Shown: one piece after another, positions 15,174-24,367 of the stretch
Position numbering within the stretch: the stretch's first letter is position 1
How the letters are laid out: every line of letters starts with the position of its first letter
From: JAUIJL01 sp965366625
Lineage (GTDB): Bacteria > Acidobacteriota > Thermoanaerobaculia > Multivoradales > J023
NCBI GenBank assembly: GCA_965366625.1
Contig: CBDUGP010000014.1
Coordinates: 55,187-119,186 of the forward strand
Direction of reading: 5' to 3'
DNA length: 64,000 bases
The notes under the pieces: model-generated
Databases searched by the model: none
Seen by the model: the letters and a program-made list of their open reading frames with translations, nothing else
What the model was told of the DNA's origin: nothing
Position numbers and translations under genes: made by a program

Positions 15174-17591
15174 TCAATCCTCCCGCAGAGAAACCATCGG
15201 ATCCGCCTCCGAAGCCTGCCGCGCCGGCAACCAAGCCGCCAAGCCGGCGGCGAGCATCATCACCGCAGCCGTGACCATAAAAACCTGGGGATCGGTGGGT
15301 TCGACCCCGTGCAGCAGGCTCTCCATAACGCTGGACAAACCCACCGATATCACCGCTCCGAGCACCAATCCCATGGCCGCCAATCCCAAACCCTGGCGCA
15401 AAACGAGCCCGATAATGTCTTTACGCGCGGCTCCGAGTGCCGAGCGAATGCCCATCTCCTTGCGACGCATTTGTACCGTCTGAGACAGCACCCCATAAAG
15501 TCCGAGCGCCGCCAAGATCAGCGCCGCCAGGGCAAAGGCGCTCAGAACCTGCCCTGCCAATCGGGGCAGCCAAAGGGTGTCGGATAGTGATTCGGAGAGC
15601 AGCGTCGCTTGGGATGCGGAAAGGGACGGATCGAGCCGTTCCAGCTCCGCCTGGATGGCGGTCGTTGCGGACTCCGGTCCCGCCAAAGACTTGACCGCCA
15701 GGGTCAAACGGGCGTTCCCCCATTGGGAATGGGCCAGGTAAACGTCATCTCGGGTGGGCAACATCGGGCTTCGGTCCCGCACATCGGCCACCACCGCCAC
15801 GATGGTCATCCAATCTCGATCCGAATCGTGGCCACCGAGCTTCATCCGTTTGCCCAACGCCTCGGAATCTCCGAACCACCGCTTCGCGAACCGCTCAGAC
15901 ACGGCAATCACTTTCGGCGTATCGAGACCATGGCTCGCGTTGAACGGTTCGCCTTTCAGGACTTGAATCCCAAGGGTCTCGAAATAACTCGGGGTCACCA
16001 TGCGATACCAAGCGGCCGGTCCACGGCCGGGTTCGGGAATTGGCGCGCCTTCCACGTAATAGGAAAAGTCGGAGCCGGAGCCGGACAAGGGCACGGACGT
16101 GGCTCCGGCAGCCGCTGAGATTTCCGGCCTGGCCTCGATGGCGTGCACCAACTTATCGAAGAAAACGACCCGCTCCTGGCGTTCCTCATAACGTGCGGTG
16201 GGCAAAACCACCGTGCTCGACACCACCCCATCCGCCTGGAATCCCACGTCCACCCGGGTCACGGTCCAAAAACTCTTGGCCAGCAGACCCGCACCCACCA
16301 ACAGACAGAGGGCCAATGCCGTTTCCGCGACCACCAGGGCCGACCGCAAACGCCCCTGCTTCTCGCTCTCTACCCGTCCGCCCGGGCGTAAGGTCTGAGC
16401 CAGATCGATGCGGCTCGCTCGGATCGCCGGTAAGATGCCGAACCCCAAACCCGTGAACACGGAAAGTCCGACGGCAAAAGCCGCCACTGTGGGATTGAGG
16501 GTCACCTCGTGAATTCGCGGCGTGCCCGCCGGTGCCATCGCCACCAGAAAGCGTGTTCCCCAGGAAGCCAGGACCAAACCTGCCAACCCGCCGATCGCGG
16601 CCAGCACCGAACTTTCCGCCAAGAGACGACCGATCAGCCGTCCCCGGCTAGCCCCCAATCCGGCGCGAATCGCCAGCTCCTGCTGTCGACCGATGGCGCT
16701 GACGAGCAACAAATTCGCGACGTTGACGCAAGTCACCAACAGCAGCAGGCCAACCGCACCCGCCAAGGCCAGAATGGCGGGTTTGGCGGCCCCCACCAAA
16801 CGATCCTGAAGCGGGATCAAGGTGATCTCGACCCCTTCGTACTCCGCGGGATGCTCTAACGCAATAGCCGAGGTCACCCGTTCGAGATCCGCCTCCGCGC
16901 GCTGCAGCTCTACCTCCGGCTTCAAGCGACCGACCACTTGCAGGAAATAATTGCCGCGGTCGGAGCCCGACGGGCTCAATCCCAGAGTGCGCCAAATCTC
17001 GACACCGGCCAGCAGGGTTTCATGGTCTTCGGGCAGGATGCCGATCACCGTCGCCGGAGCCTCGTCCAGACTGATGGTCCGGCCGACCCAACTCGGATCT
17101 CCGCCGAAACGGCGCTGCCAAAGGGAGTGGCTCAGCACTACCACGGTCTCGGCTCCGTCGTTGTCTTCCTCTTCCAGGAAGAATCGCCCGAGCCTCGGTT
17201 GGGTGCCGAGCACCCGAAACCAATCGTGGGAGACCACCATGCCCGTCAGCTGCTCAGGTGTGGCTCCGGCCTCGGCGCCCAAGTTCGGCGCCCAGCCCGA
17301 ATAGGCGGCCATGGCTTCAAAGGTTTCAGCGCCGGAACGCCAATCTCGAAAGGTGCTATATCCCGTCCACTCGTCTTTGGGTCCATCGCGCAAGGTGTGG
17401 TCTTCCCACACGGTCACCAGGCGGTCCGATGCTGGATAGGGCAAAGGCTGGAGCAAAACCCCATTGACCAAACTGAAGATCGAGGTATTGGCTCCGATGC
17501 CGATCGCCAGACCGATGATCATGATGAAGGCATAAGCGGGCCGTTGGATCAGCGGCCTCAGGGACCTGCGCACGAGGGACATAAGCGACAT
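15174..17591 (-). CDS. ADOP-family ABC transporter permease (MacB-like)
   Basis: This 805-residue permease has the architecture of acidobacterial duplicated orphan permeases. An N-terminal helix with the GIGANTSIFSLVNGVLLQPLPY signature is followed by a MacB periplasmic core domain (about 55-260) and three FtsX helices (about 275-420). A second periplasmic domain and three further FtsX helices (about 690-790) complete it. The proteins usually lack a dedicated ATPase gene beside them, and none is seen here. Function is probably export of small molecules or peptides, or mechanotransmission; the substrate is unknown. AGGAGA lies seven bases before the ATG. The region upstream is divergent to the serine hydrolase gene. 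Confidence 0.88.
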   Translation of the reverse strand: MSLMSLVRRSLRPLIQRPAYAFIMIIGLAIGIGANTSIFSLVNGVLLQPLPYPASDRLVTVWEDHTLRDGPKDEWTGYSTFRDWRSGAETFEAMAAYSGWAPNLGAEAGATPEQLTGMVVSHDWFRVLGTQPRLGRFFLEEEDNDGAETVVVLSHSLWQRRFGGDPSWVGRTISLDEAPATVIGILPEDHETLLAGVEIWRTLGLSPSGSDRGNYFLQVVGRLKPEVELQRAEADLERVTSAIALEHPAEYEGVEITLIPLQDRLVGAAKPAILALAGAVGLLLLVTCVNVANLLLVSAIGRQQELAIRAGLGASRGRLIGRLLAESSVLAAIGGLAGLVLASWGTRFLVAMAPAGTPRIHEVTLNPTVAAFAVGLSVFTGLGFGILPAIRASRIDLAQTLRPGGRVESEKQGRLRSALVVAETALALCLLVGAGLLAKSFWTVTRVDVGFQADGVVSSTVVLPTARYEERQERVVFFDKLVHAIEARPEISAAAGATSVPLSGSGSDFSYYVEGAPIPEPGRGPAAWYRMVTPSYFETLGIQVLKGEPFNASHGLDTPKVIAVSERFAKRWFGDSEALGKRMKLGGHDSDRDWMTIVAVVADVRDRSPMLPTRDDVYLAHSQWGNARLTLAVKSLAGPESATTAIQAELERLDPSLSASQATLLSESLSDTLWLPRLAGQVLSAFALAALILAALGLYGVLSQTVQMRRKEMGIRSALGAARKDIIGLVLRQGLGLAAMGLVLGAVISVGLSSVMESLLHGVEPTDPQVFMVTAAVMMLAAGLAAWLPARQASEADPMVSLRED

Positions 17592-17798
17592 ATCTTTCTC
17601 CTATGACCGAGATACGCATCAAGAGATCCAGGGTTCCACTGCTGCCGGCATCATCGATGCATTATTTTTCCAAAGATTAGGGAATGGACCGTCCAAAGCC
17701 CATCCGTGCGCTCAGATTCGAGCCCGTCCGTCTGTTTTTTCTGACCCCGTGTTGTCCGGACCTGTATCTCTTATCCACCCCGCAGCCTATGGAACGTC

Positions 17799-19100
17799 AT
17801 GTTTAGAATCCCCGTCCTCTTCCACCTGTGCATCCTCACCCTGATCACCTGCTCCGCCATCTCCTGCTCGACCGGCAGCGGCATGGTGCGGCCCTTCGGC
17901 ATCGACGACCTTCTGCCCACGGCCGAGCCGGCCGAGGTCGGTCTCGACCCCAACGTCTTGGCAAGCTTGTCCCAGCAGATCGCCGCCAAGAGCCGGCACG
18001 ATCTGCACAGCCTGCTGGTCCTGCGTCACGGTCGACTCGCCTTTGAGCAGTATTACAACGGCCACTCCCGAGACACGCCCCACGACCTACGTTCGGCCAC
18101 CAAGAGCATCACCTCCTTGTTGACCGGCATCGCCATCGAGTCTCAGGCGATTGAAAGCCTCGAGTCGCCGATCATGGACTACCTCGCCGACGAATACCCC
18201 GAGGTCCAAGATAAAGATCACCTGACCGTCCGACACCTGCTCACCATGAGCAGCGGCCTCGATTGCAACGATCGGGATCGCAAAACCAAAGGACAAGAAG
18301 ACCGCATGTACCGATCAAAAGATTGGGTGCGATACTTCTTGTCTTTAAAACCCATCTTGCCCGCCGGTGAAAAATATTTCTATTGCACCGGCGGTGTCGT
18401 CGCCCTGGGTGAAGTCGTCGCCAAAGCGACCGGCACGAGCTTCGAGCGCTTCGCCGACGACGCCCTCTTCGGCCCACTCGGCATCCGCAACTACCGCTGG
18501 GCCACCTTCGACCAGGATCGAAAGGTCGACTCCGGCGGACATCTGCTGCTGACACCCCAAGCCATGGCCAAAATCGGCCTGCTGGTATTGCAAAAGGGAC
18601 AGTGGCAGGGAAAGCAGCTGGTACCCGAGTCGTGGATCGAACTCTCCACCCAAGAGCAAACGCAAGTCGACGGCCAACCCTACGGATTCTTATGGTGGCA
18701 GACCCGGCTCAGCTATGGCGATCGAACCTTGAACGCCGTCACCGCCCGGGGCAACGGCGGTCAATTGATCTTCGTCTTGCCCGAGCTCGACATGGTGGTG
18801 GTCACCACCGCCGGTTATTACAACTCCGAAAAATCCCGACTTGGCTACGAGCTTCTGTATCGGGCCATCGTTCCCGCCGCTCTGGAGGCCGACAAGAAAG
18901 CCACCCTTCAGGAATATAGGCCGTCTAACCCGAAGGCTCAGAGACGGAGGGGCTCGGGGATTGCTCGTCCTCCCAAGGCATCGGCACCTCCGGTAATGTG
19001 TCGATATATGCCTTCAGCTTTGGGGGCAGCTCCGTCTCGACATCCAACCGCGGTGGCATCACCTCTGGCAGAGCGTTCTTCTGCTCGGCGAGTCGCATGA
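17799..19100 (+). CDS. serine hydrolase, beta-lactamase class C/PBP4 type, with aberrant C-terminus
   Basis: The N-terminus looks like a lipoprotein signal ending near SAISC. The class C fold shows the nucleophile SxxK as SATKS (about residues 102-106), the YxN position as YCT in YFYCTGG, and a GNGGQ near residue 325 in place of the third motif. Roles include peptidase, esterase or D-aminopeptidase action in the periplasm. The expected domain ends near EADKK (about residue 368). The remaining ~65 residues are the antisense reading of a kinase gene remnant (18925-19248). The native end has therefore probably been replaced by fusion to that DNA. A TATGGA box lies five bases before ATG. Confidence 0.78.
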   Translation: MFRIPVLFHLCILTLITCSAISCSTGSGMVRPFGIDDLLPTAEPAEVGLDPNVLASLSQQIAAKSRHDLHSLLVLRHGRLAFEQYYNGHSRDTPHDLRSATKSITSLLTGIAIESQAIESLESPIMDYLADEYPEVQDKDHLTVRHLLTMSSGLDCNDRDRKTKGQEDRMYRSKDWVRYFLSLKPILPAGEKYFYCTGGVVALGEVVAKATGTSFERFADDALFGPLGIRNYRWATFDQDRKVDSGGHLLLTPQAMAKIGLLVLQKGQWQGKQLVPESWIELSTQEQTQVDGQPYGFLWWQTRLSYGDRTLNAVTARGNGGQLIFVLPELDMVVVTTAGYYNSEKSRLGYELLYRAIVPAALEADKKATLQEYRPSNPKAQRRRGSGIARPPKASAPPVMCRYMPSALGAAPSRHPTAVASPLAERSSARRVA

Positions 19101-19248
19101 AATCCGGACGCCGCCAGCCTTCCCAAAACAAGTCTTCAACGATGGTTTAGACCGACCGCCAATGCCATTTGCCGGAAGAACTCAAGGCGTTGATCCAGGG
19201 ACAAGCGCTGCGCGCGGCAAAGAACATCGATCGGCGAGCCGTCCACCA
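18925..19248 (-). pseudogene. remnant of kinase gene with internal deletion
   Basis: Read on the minus strand, the first part (19248-19145) is a diverged copy of the kinase catalytic region of the gene at 21743-24346, including VDGSPIDV and SLDQRLE. It jumps directly to the last 68 residues of that kinase (WEGWRRPDFMRLA to the stop). About 600 codons are missing and the two pieces are out of frame. It is the third, most decayed, copy of the kinase module, and part of it serves as antisense C-terminus of the serine hydrolase. Confidence 0.85.
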
Positions 19249-19341
19249 CGCCCCGTTCTTATGGGGGTAGGAGGCCGGGCTTCCTGTCCACTAGACAGAA
19301 CTCTAGAAACAGGCTGCAAGGATGAGGAGTTATGAACAGTT

Positions 19342-19373
19342 GTGGGAGTGTGCCAGCGCTCGGACACTCCCAC
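19342..19373. terminator. perfect 10-bp inverted repeat, terminator-like
   Basis: GTGGGAGTGT and ACACTCCCAC flank a 12-base loop. An AT-rich run (gattata) follows on the plus strand. It lies between the kinase remnant and the Cys-rich peptide gene. It could be a terminator or the relic of a mobile-element end. Confidence 0.45.
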
Positions 19374-19477
19374 GATTATAGCCGATCTATTGGCCCTTCA
19401 TTGTTCCTTGCAATGCTCCAACCGCTTGAAGGCTCCGAAGGACTGACGGTCCGATCGCGTCAAGGTCAGTGATTCAA

Positions 19478-19813
19478 CTACTCTTTGGGGGGACCATCAT
19501 TGCCGGTACAAGTGTTGCGGCAAGACTGCGGTGTATCGCCGGCACAGATGCAGCATGCATAACAGCTTCCATGCGCATCACACTCGCTACAAGCGCTGGC
19601 GGCGGATGACGCATCAGAACCAAAAAGCAACGTCTCGATGTCGCTCAGGAAGATCGAATCGGTCACTCCGCACAAATTACCGACCGGACTGTTGGACAGA
19701 ACTTCCGTGCTCTGAGTAGCCACAGCCGAGCCGGTGCCCGACGCTAGAATCGAAGCAGGGATCAACAAAAAGAAGCTCAGGACGAGGCATGCAACTAAGT
19801 TTTTCTTAGACAT
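19478..19813 (-). CDS. small secreted cysteine-rich peptide
   Basis: The protein has 111 residues. A signal peptide (MSKKN then a long hydrophobic core, cleavage near SILA) precedes a Ser/Ala-rich spacer. It ends in a Cys-dense module with eight cysteines in about 30 residues, including CSEC, CYACCIC and CRNTC, plus one earlier Cys. Such spacing suggests a disulfide-knotted or metal-binding exported peptide. ATG has AAAGGA about 11 bases upstream; an upstream in-frame extension of ~99 codons lacks coding character. Surrounding DNA is AT-richer than the rest and lies between kinase-gene remnants, suggesting an inserted segment. I do not recognise the family; a toxin, bacteriocin-like or structural role is speculation. 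Confidence 0.6.
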   Translation of the reverse strand: MSKKNLVACLVLSFFLLIPASILASGTGSAVATQSTEVLSNSPVGNLCGVTDSIFLSDIETLLFGSDASSAASACSECDAHGSCYACCICAGDTPQSCRNTCTGNDGPPKE

Positions 19814-20494
19814 ATCGGATTTCGTTCCTTTCAATTGCCGCGGTGATCCATCAGACTGACCACTGTTTTTTCCTAGTGAGATTGTTCGTTCATTCTGATA
19901 CGTTTCAGACTTTAGATAGCTAGCGCTGACCAAACCTCCTGTTTCGAGAGTGTGAAAAGTCAAGGACTCAAGGGCTCCAGCAGGGCGCTGAGAATCTAAC
20001 TCAGGCCCTTTGCTGTTGGATTTTGTGCGAGCGGACTGATCGGTTAAGGCATTATTTAATAGATCATCTTTTTTGTCAACATGGGATGCGCTTCCAGCTT
20101 CTGATAGCAAAAAGTAGAGAACTTGAGACTATTTGAATCGACCGTGAGGTTACCTGTGTGCCACCCTTGCACCAAAGCCTAGCTCTGCTCTGCTACCGGT
20201 GTTCCCATTCGCTTGATATTTGGTATCGAAGTCAAACCGGCCTTATCAGGTTGTGGTAGAAGTCACGACTGACAGAGATTCTTCCTCCTAACGCAATAAA
20301 ACCCACTCATCAGAGAGTGGATCACAATGGCAATGGGACGAAGCAAAAAAAACGACAACAATCGTTTTGGGTAGCTAATCAAACACTGGTTAAGGCGCCG
20401 GGGCACCCTTTTTACGAGTGGCTTTCTCAGTTCTTAGCGAAGCATGGGTTCAACAAATTTGCTGAAAACCGTTGACTACGTATTATGGCGAGTC
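19814..20494. other. AT-rich intergenic region
   Basis: I see no intact gene here. The stretch is visibly AT-richer than the flanks and holds the presumed promoter region of the Cys-rich peptide gene (minus-strand TATCTAAAG and CAGAAT boxes near 19895-19920). It also holds a minus-strand terminator at 20305-20322. Poly-A and poly-T runs near 20070 and 20345 add to its foreign look. Confidence 0.5.
20305..20322 (-). terminator. Rho-independent terminator, minus strand
   Basis: CCACTC and GAGTGG form a 6-bp stem with a 6-base loop. On the minus strand it is followed by GTTTTATT. It would end transcripts from the kinase/peptidase cluster at higher coordinates. Confidence 0.6.
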
Positions 20495-20604
20495 TCAAGA
20501 CCGCCCTCGCTGGCTGCGACTGTTTTCTTCTAAGCCCTTCTGATCGGCTATTTCGAAGGTCTCGAATCCGAGCGCCGAATTGCTTGGCGATTCGCAGATT
20601 CCAT

Positions 20605-20709
20605 CAGTCTGGTAGCCCTGGCGACGATCGGCGAGCACCTTAATCGCCACTTGCCTCTCCACCTCACCGTCGGCCCGCTCGGCGAGATAGACCCGTCCCA
20701 TACCGCCCT
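20605..20709 (-). pseudogene. short kinase-domain fragment
   Basis: About 105 bases encode GGMGRVYLAERADGEVERQ and the following VAIKVLADRRQG. This is the glycine loop and catalytic Lys region of the kinase at 21743-24346, with a few substitutions. It is joined directly to the peptidase repeat at 20708 with a 2-base overlap of homology, and has no start or remainder of the kinase. Confidence 0.8.
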
Positions 20710-21742
20710 GCCGGCCCGCTAGCCCGACGGGGTCACCCTCCTGAGAGTTACGACTTGGGCAGGCCGACGGTGACCCGTAAATCGTCGGGACGGACCCATC
20801 GCCGCATCGCCGCTTCGACTTTCTGTCGATCGAGATCGCGCAAGAGGGCTTCGATCCATCCCGAGCGATCCGAGGGCAGTCCGTAGACCTCGGATTCCGC
20901 CAATCGATCCGCCCGTTGACGCAGGGTTTCGCGTCGGAAGGGCTCGCGGCCCAAGAGGTAGGAGCGGGCGCTTTCGAATTCGTCGTCGCTGAATCCCTCG
21001 TCGAGCGCCCTGGCCAGCTCTTCTCGGGCGGCGCGCTCGGCTTGGGGTACTTGGTCCGGGGAGGTGGCGACATAAACGGTAAATCGGCCCGCCTCCAAGC
21101 CGGCTCCGGCCGCGGCGGAAACGTCGACCGAGTAGGCCAAACCTTCTTGCTCCCGAATCCGGAAGGGCAATCGACCTGCCATGCCCGGCCCCGCGCCGAG
21201 CATGACGCCCGCCAGCTCGAGAGGAATTCGATCCGGATGGGCTCGGGGCACGGTGAGATGACCGAGAAAGAGGTGCGCTTGGTCGCGTCCACCGACCACC
21301 AGCTCACGGCGTAAATCTTCGCTACCCTCGATGCTCGGCGCTTCGGGCCGCTCACTCCCCTGATCGGGAAGACCCGTGGTCAGACGATCTTGGAGCCGCT
21401 GCAAAGCCGCGGATTCATCGATGTCACCGATCACCACCAAGCAACCGCCCCAGGCCTGGGCCTGTTGGTAAAAGGACCGACAATCCGCCGGTTGGATGCG
21501 CTCCAAATCTTCCCGGCTACCTTGCAGGGGTCGGCTGTAGGGATGGGGGTGGTAGAGCTGCTGGAGAAAGGCGCGGCCGGTGCGGAAATCCGGTTGGTCC
21601 AGGAGCCCTTCGAGTTCCGCTGCCGCTTGCTGACGAATCCAATGCAACCGCTGCTCGTCAAAGGCCGGCTCCAGGATCAGCTCCGCCAGCCAATCCATCG
21701 CCAGCTCCGCGTCCTCCGCCAAGGCGTCCAAGGCAATGCCCA
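20708..21742. repeat. 1,035-bp perfect direct repeat, copy A
   Basis: This segment is identical to 24368-25402, with an offset of 3,660 bases. It covers the 3' part of an M16 peptidase gene and its short 3' flank. The left junction is in a kinase-gene fragment and the right junction is the stop codon of the intact kinase. Confidence 0.95.
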
Positions 21743-21743
21743 C
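20748..21743 (-). pseudogene. 5'-truncated copy of M16 peptidase subunit gene
   Basis: This 331-codon frame is identical in sequence to the C-terminal part of the M16 subunit at 24408-25673 and lacks its first ~90 residues. It begins with a chance GTG overlapping the kinase stop (TAGTG), so a truncated product could still be coupled to kinase translation. The missing N-terminal part is the first half of an M16 domain, so activity is unlikely. Perfect identity to the intact gene indicates a very recent duplication or gene conversion. Confidence 0.75.
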
Positions 21744-24346
21744 TAAGTTCGAGGCTCAGAGACGGAGGGGCTCGGGGCTTGCTCTTCCTCCCAAGGCATC
21801 GGCACTTCCGGAAGCGTGTCGATATATGCCTTCAGCTTTGGGGGCAGCTCCGTCTCGACATCCAGCCGCGGTGGCATCATCTCTGGCAGAGCATTCTTCT
21901 GCTTGGCGAGTCGCATGAAGTCCGGGCGCCGCCAGCCTTCCCAAAGCAAGTCTTCAACGAGGGGCTTGGCAGCTTCGATCTCATCGAGCATCAAAAGGGT
22001 CATGACGTAAGCGTTGCGGATATAGATAATGCCTTGATGCTCCGGCAAGAGCCCCTCAAAAATCCTTTTGGCCTCTAATGATTCAGACTCAAATCGATCT
22101 CGATCTCCCATCTCTTCGAAAACCACGGCACGATACTGGTGTGCCAGCCCTACATGGTACCGAGCTCGAAGATTGCCAGGAGAGACCTCCAAGAGCTGGC
22201 GAGTGCTATTCAGCCCAGCTTCGATCTCCACTGTCGCCTCATCAAAACGATTCATTTCACCCAAACAAGCCCCGAGCGAAAGGCGATTCAGCGCTACCAC
22301 TGGGGCGTGAAAATGCACCCCTTCAGCCTCTTGAAGCTCCTTCTGGAGAATATAGGCCACCGCACATCGTTTAGCATCGCCGCCGAATCCGATACGCCGG
22401 CCCCAGCTGTCCCATGCTCTCTCTTCGCAACTTCTCCCTTTACACAGTTTCAATAGATCGACCCAATTTTGGTAAGAATTGAGCTCTATCCCCCCATCAA
22501 CAAGAGAGCCGAGCCACCTATAAAACGGCACCCACACGGCATCAGGATCGACATTTTCGGCTGCAGACATCTCCTCAAGATCTTGATAGAGACGAGACAA
22601 TGCCAATCCAGGCCTTGACTCAAGCTGGTTGACCAATCGCCCGATCCATTTTGTATCTTTTCCCAGCTCTGCCCCCAAGGCGAAGCCTCGTTCCGACAGA
22701 TTCCTAGCTTCCTCTGCAGAGTCCATTAGGACTAGAAGGTCAATTCTCCTCCCGAGAGCTAGATAGAGATCTTCCAGGTCCCCTTGATCCGAAAAGAGTT
22801 CCTCGGCTTCAATAAAGAGCGCCGCAGCATTGGGATAAAGCTTCAAATCTCTGTACCCATCTCCCAGTGTCACCAAGAGCTCGGCTTTAATCTGCGGGTC
22901 TTCGATCTCCCCGTTGCGAATCCTTTCTAGTCCCGCATCCAACATCGCCTTGAGATCGACATTTCCCTTTGATCGACTCTCCCGATCGGCGGCACCGATT
23001 AATTGGGCGAGAAAGTCTTTCGCCTCTTGGGTTCGACGTGCTTCCTCGCTGATCTTCAGGGACTGTCTCCGCGTCTCCGCGACAAAACCGAGGCAAAGGA
23101 CGAGAAACGCTATCAGCACACCGACCGGCACCCGGTACCGACCGACGAATTTGCGCGCCAAATAGAAGAAGGTGTCGCGGGTGGCGGTGACGGGCTCGCC
23201 GTCTTTTAGCCGGCGCAGATCTTCGAGCAAGGCATCGACGGAGGCATATCGATCCGCCGGATCGTGACGCAAGGCTTTGAGGATGATGTTGTCCAGATCG
23301 CCAGACATCTGCCGGGTGACGCGGCGCAGGTCGTGATTCAACCAATGGGCCTGGGTCCTCTCGCCGGCTTCGCGCAGATGCTCGCTGGGTCGACGCGGCG
23401 GCGCCGTCTCGTGACCTCGGCGGGCGAGGTCGAAGAGGGATTCCGATGGATCGTGGGGCAGGCGGCCCGTCAACATTTTGTAGAGCAGAAGCCCCAGGGC
23501 GTAAACGTCGGTCGCCGTGGTGATCGGCTCGGCTTTGAGCTGCTCGGGGCTGGCCCAGGCAGGGGTCATGAGCTGTTGGCCCGTGCGCGTCAGCTCGCCC
23601 GCTGGGCTTTCGGGCTGGAGCAGCTTGGCGATGCCGAAATCCAGAAGCTTGGGATTGCCCTCGGTATCGACCAGAATATTCGACGGTTTCAAATCCCGAT
23701 GCACCACCAACCGCTGATGGGCATGGCCGACCGCCGAAGCCACTTGACGAAAGAGCTCGAGGCGTTGATCCAGCGACCAGCCCTGCTCGCGGCAAAAAAC
23801 ATCGATCGGCGAGCCGTCCACCGCTTCCATCACCAGAAACGACCGACCGTCATCGGTGGTGCCGGCGTCAAACATACGCGCGATGTTGGGGTGATCGAGC
23901 CCGGCGAGGATTTGCCGCTCGGCCAAGAACCGTTGATGGGTCTGGTGACCCTGACGACGATCGGCCAACACCTTAATCGCCACTTGCCTCTCCACCTCAC
24001 CGTCGGCCCGCTCGGCGAGGTAAACCCGTCCCATACCGCCCTTGCCCAGGAGCTTCAGGACCCGATAGGGACCAATCCGGTCTCCGGCGACCCTGGCGGG
24101 CTCGGGATCGGGCTCATCACTCCGCACCTGACCCGCAGGCTCCGTGGGCTCTGAGAACGTGTCGAAGGTCGCCAATAAGACCTCCACACGACGTCGTAGC
24201 TCCAGGCTCGACGGAGAGCCGGTAGCCGCCCCCAAGATGTCGTCCAAGCGATCTTGTCGAGCCTCTGGCGGGTGCAGCAACAACTCTTGGGCAATGCTCG
24301 CGGCCCGACGGAATAGCTCGGCGGCTTCAGCGGCTTTCACGGTCAA
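21743..24346 (-). CDS. Ser/Thr protein kinase with TM and TPR-like sensor region
   Basis: This is an 867-residue Pkn-type kinase. After a helical N-terminal 85 residues comes a complete kinase domain (about 93-375): glycine loop GKGGMGRVY (101-109), Lys125, HRDLKPSN (216-223), DFG (236-238) and SPEQ in the activation segment. One membrane helix (about 410-430) links to an extracytoplasmic helical region with TPR-like repeats. Substrate and signal are unknown. The TTG start is preferred over GTG two codons later because GGAGG lies seven bases before TTG. It is the last intact gene of the kinase / M16 / M16 / kinase operon. Partial copies of this gene occur at 20605-20709 and 18925-19248. Confidence 0.88.
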   Translation of the reverse strand: MTVKAAEAAELFRRAASIAQELLLHPPEARQDRLDDILGAATGSPSSLELRRRVEVLLATFDTFSEPTEPAGQVRSDEPDPEPARVAGDRIGPYRVLKLLGKGGMGRVYLAERADGEVERQVAIKVLADRRQGHQTHQRFLAERQILAGLDHPNIARMFDAGTTDDGRSFLVMEAVDGSPIDVFCREQGWSLDQRLELFRQVASAVGHAHQRLVVHRDLKPSNILVDTEGNPKLLDFGIAKLLQPESPAGELTRTGQQLMTPAWASPEQLKAEPITTATDVYALGLLLYKMLTGRLPHDPSESLFDLARRGHETAPPRRPSEHLREAGERTQAHWLNHDLRRVTRQMSGDLDNIILKALRHDPADRYASVDALLEDLRRLKDGEPVTATRDTFFYLARKFVGRYRVPVGVLIAFLVLCLGFVAETRRQSLKISEEARRTQEAKDFLAQLIGAADRESRSKGNVDLKAMLDAGLERIRNGEIEDPQIKAELLVTLGDGYRDLKLYPNAAALFIEAEELFSDQGDLEDLYLALGRRIDLLVLMDSAEEARNLSERGFALGAELGKDTKWIGRLVNQLESRPGLALSRLYQDLEEMSAAENVDPDAVWVPFYRWLGSLVDGGIELNSYQNWVDLLKLCKGRSCEERAWDSWGRRIGFGGDAKRCAVAYILQKELQEAEGVHFHAPVVALNRLSLGACLGEMNRFDEATVEIEAGLNSTRQLLEVSPGNLRARYHVGLAHQYRAVVFEEMGDRDRFESESLEAKRIFEGLLPEHQGIIYIRNAYVMTLLMLDEIEAAKPLVEDLLWEGWRRPDFMRLAKQKNALPEMMPPRLDVETELPPKLKAYIDTLPEVPMPWEEEQAPSPSVSEPRT

Positions 24347-24367
24347 GAATCATCCTCCAAGCTTGAG

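Noticed and set aside
19182..19373. 63-codon minus-strand frame near the kinase remnant
   Set aside because: It runs through a hairpin and the out-of-frame kinase remnant; no coding evidence.
20305..20322. CRISPR-like or att-site interpretation of the short inverted repeat
   Set aside because: There is a single small hairpin with a T tract on one strand only, which fits an intrinsic terminator and not an array or attachment site.
20495..20747. Fusion of peptidase and kinase fragments as a functional chimera
   Set aside because: The kinase fragment is in a different frame from the truncated peptidase, has no start of its own, and loses homology after the Lys region.
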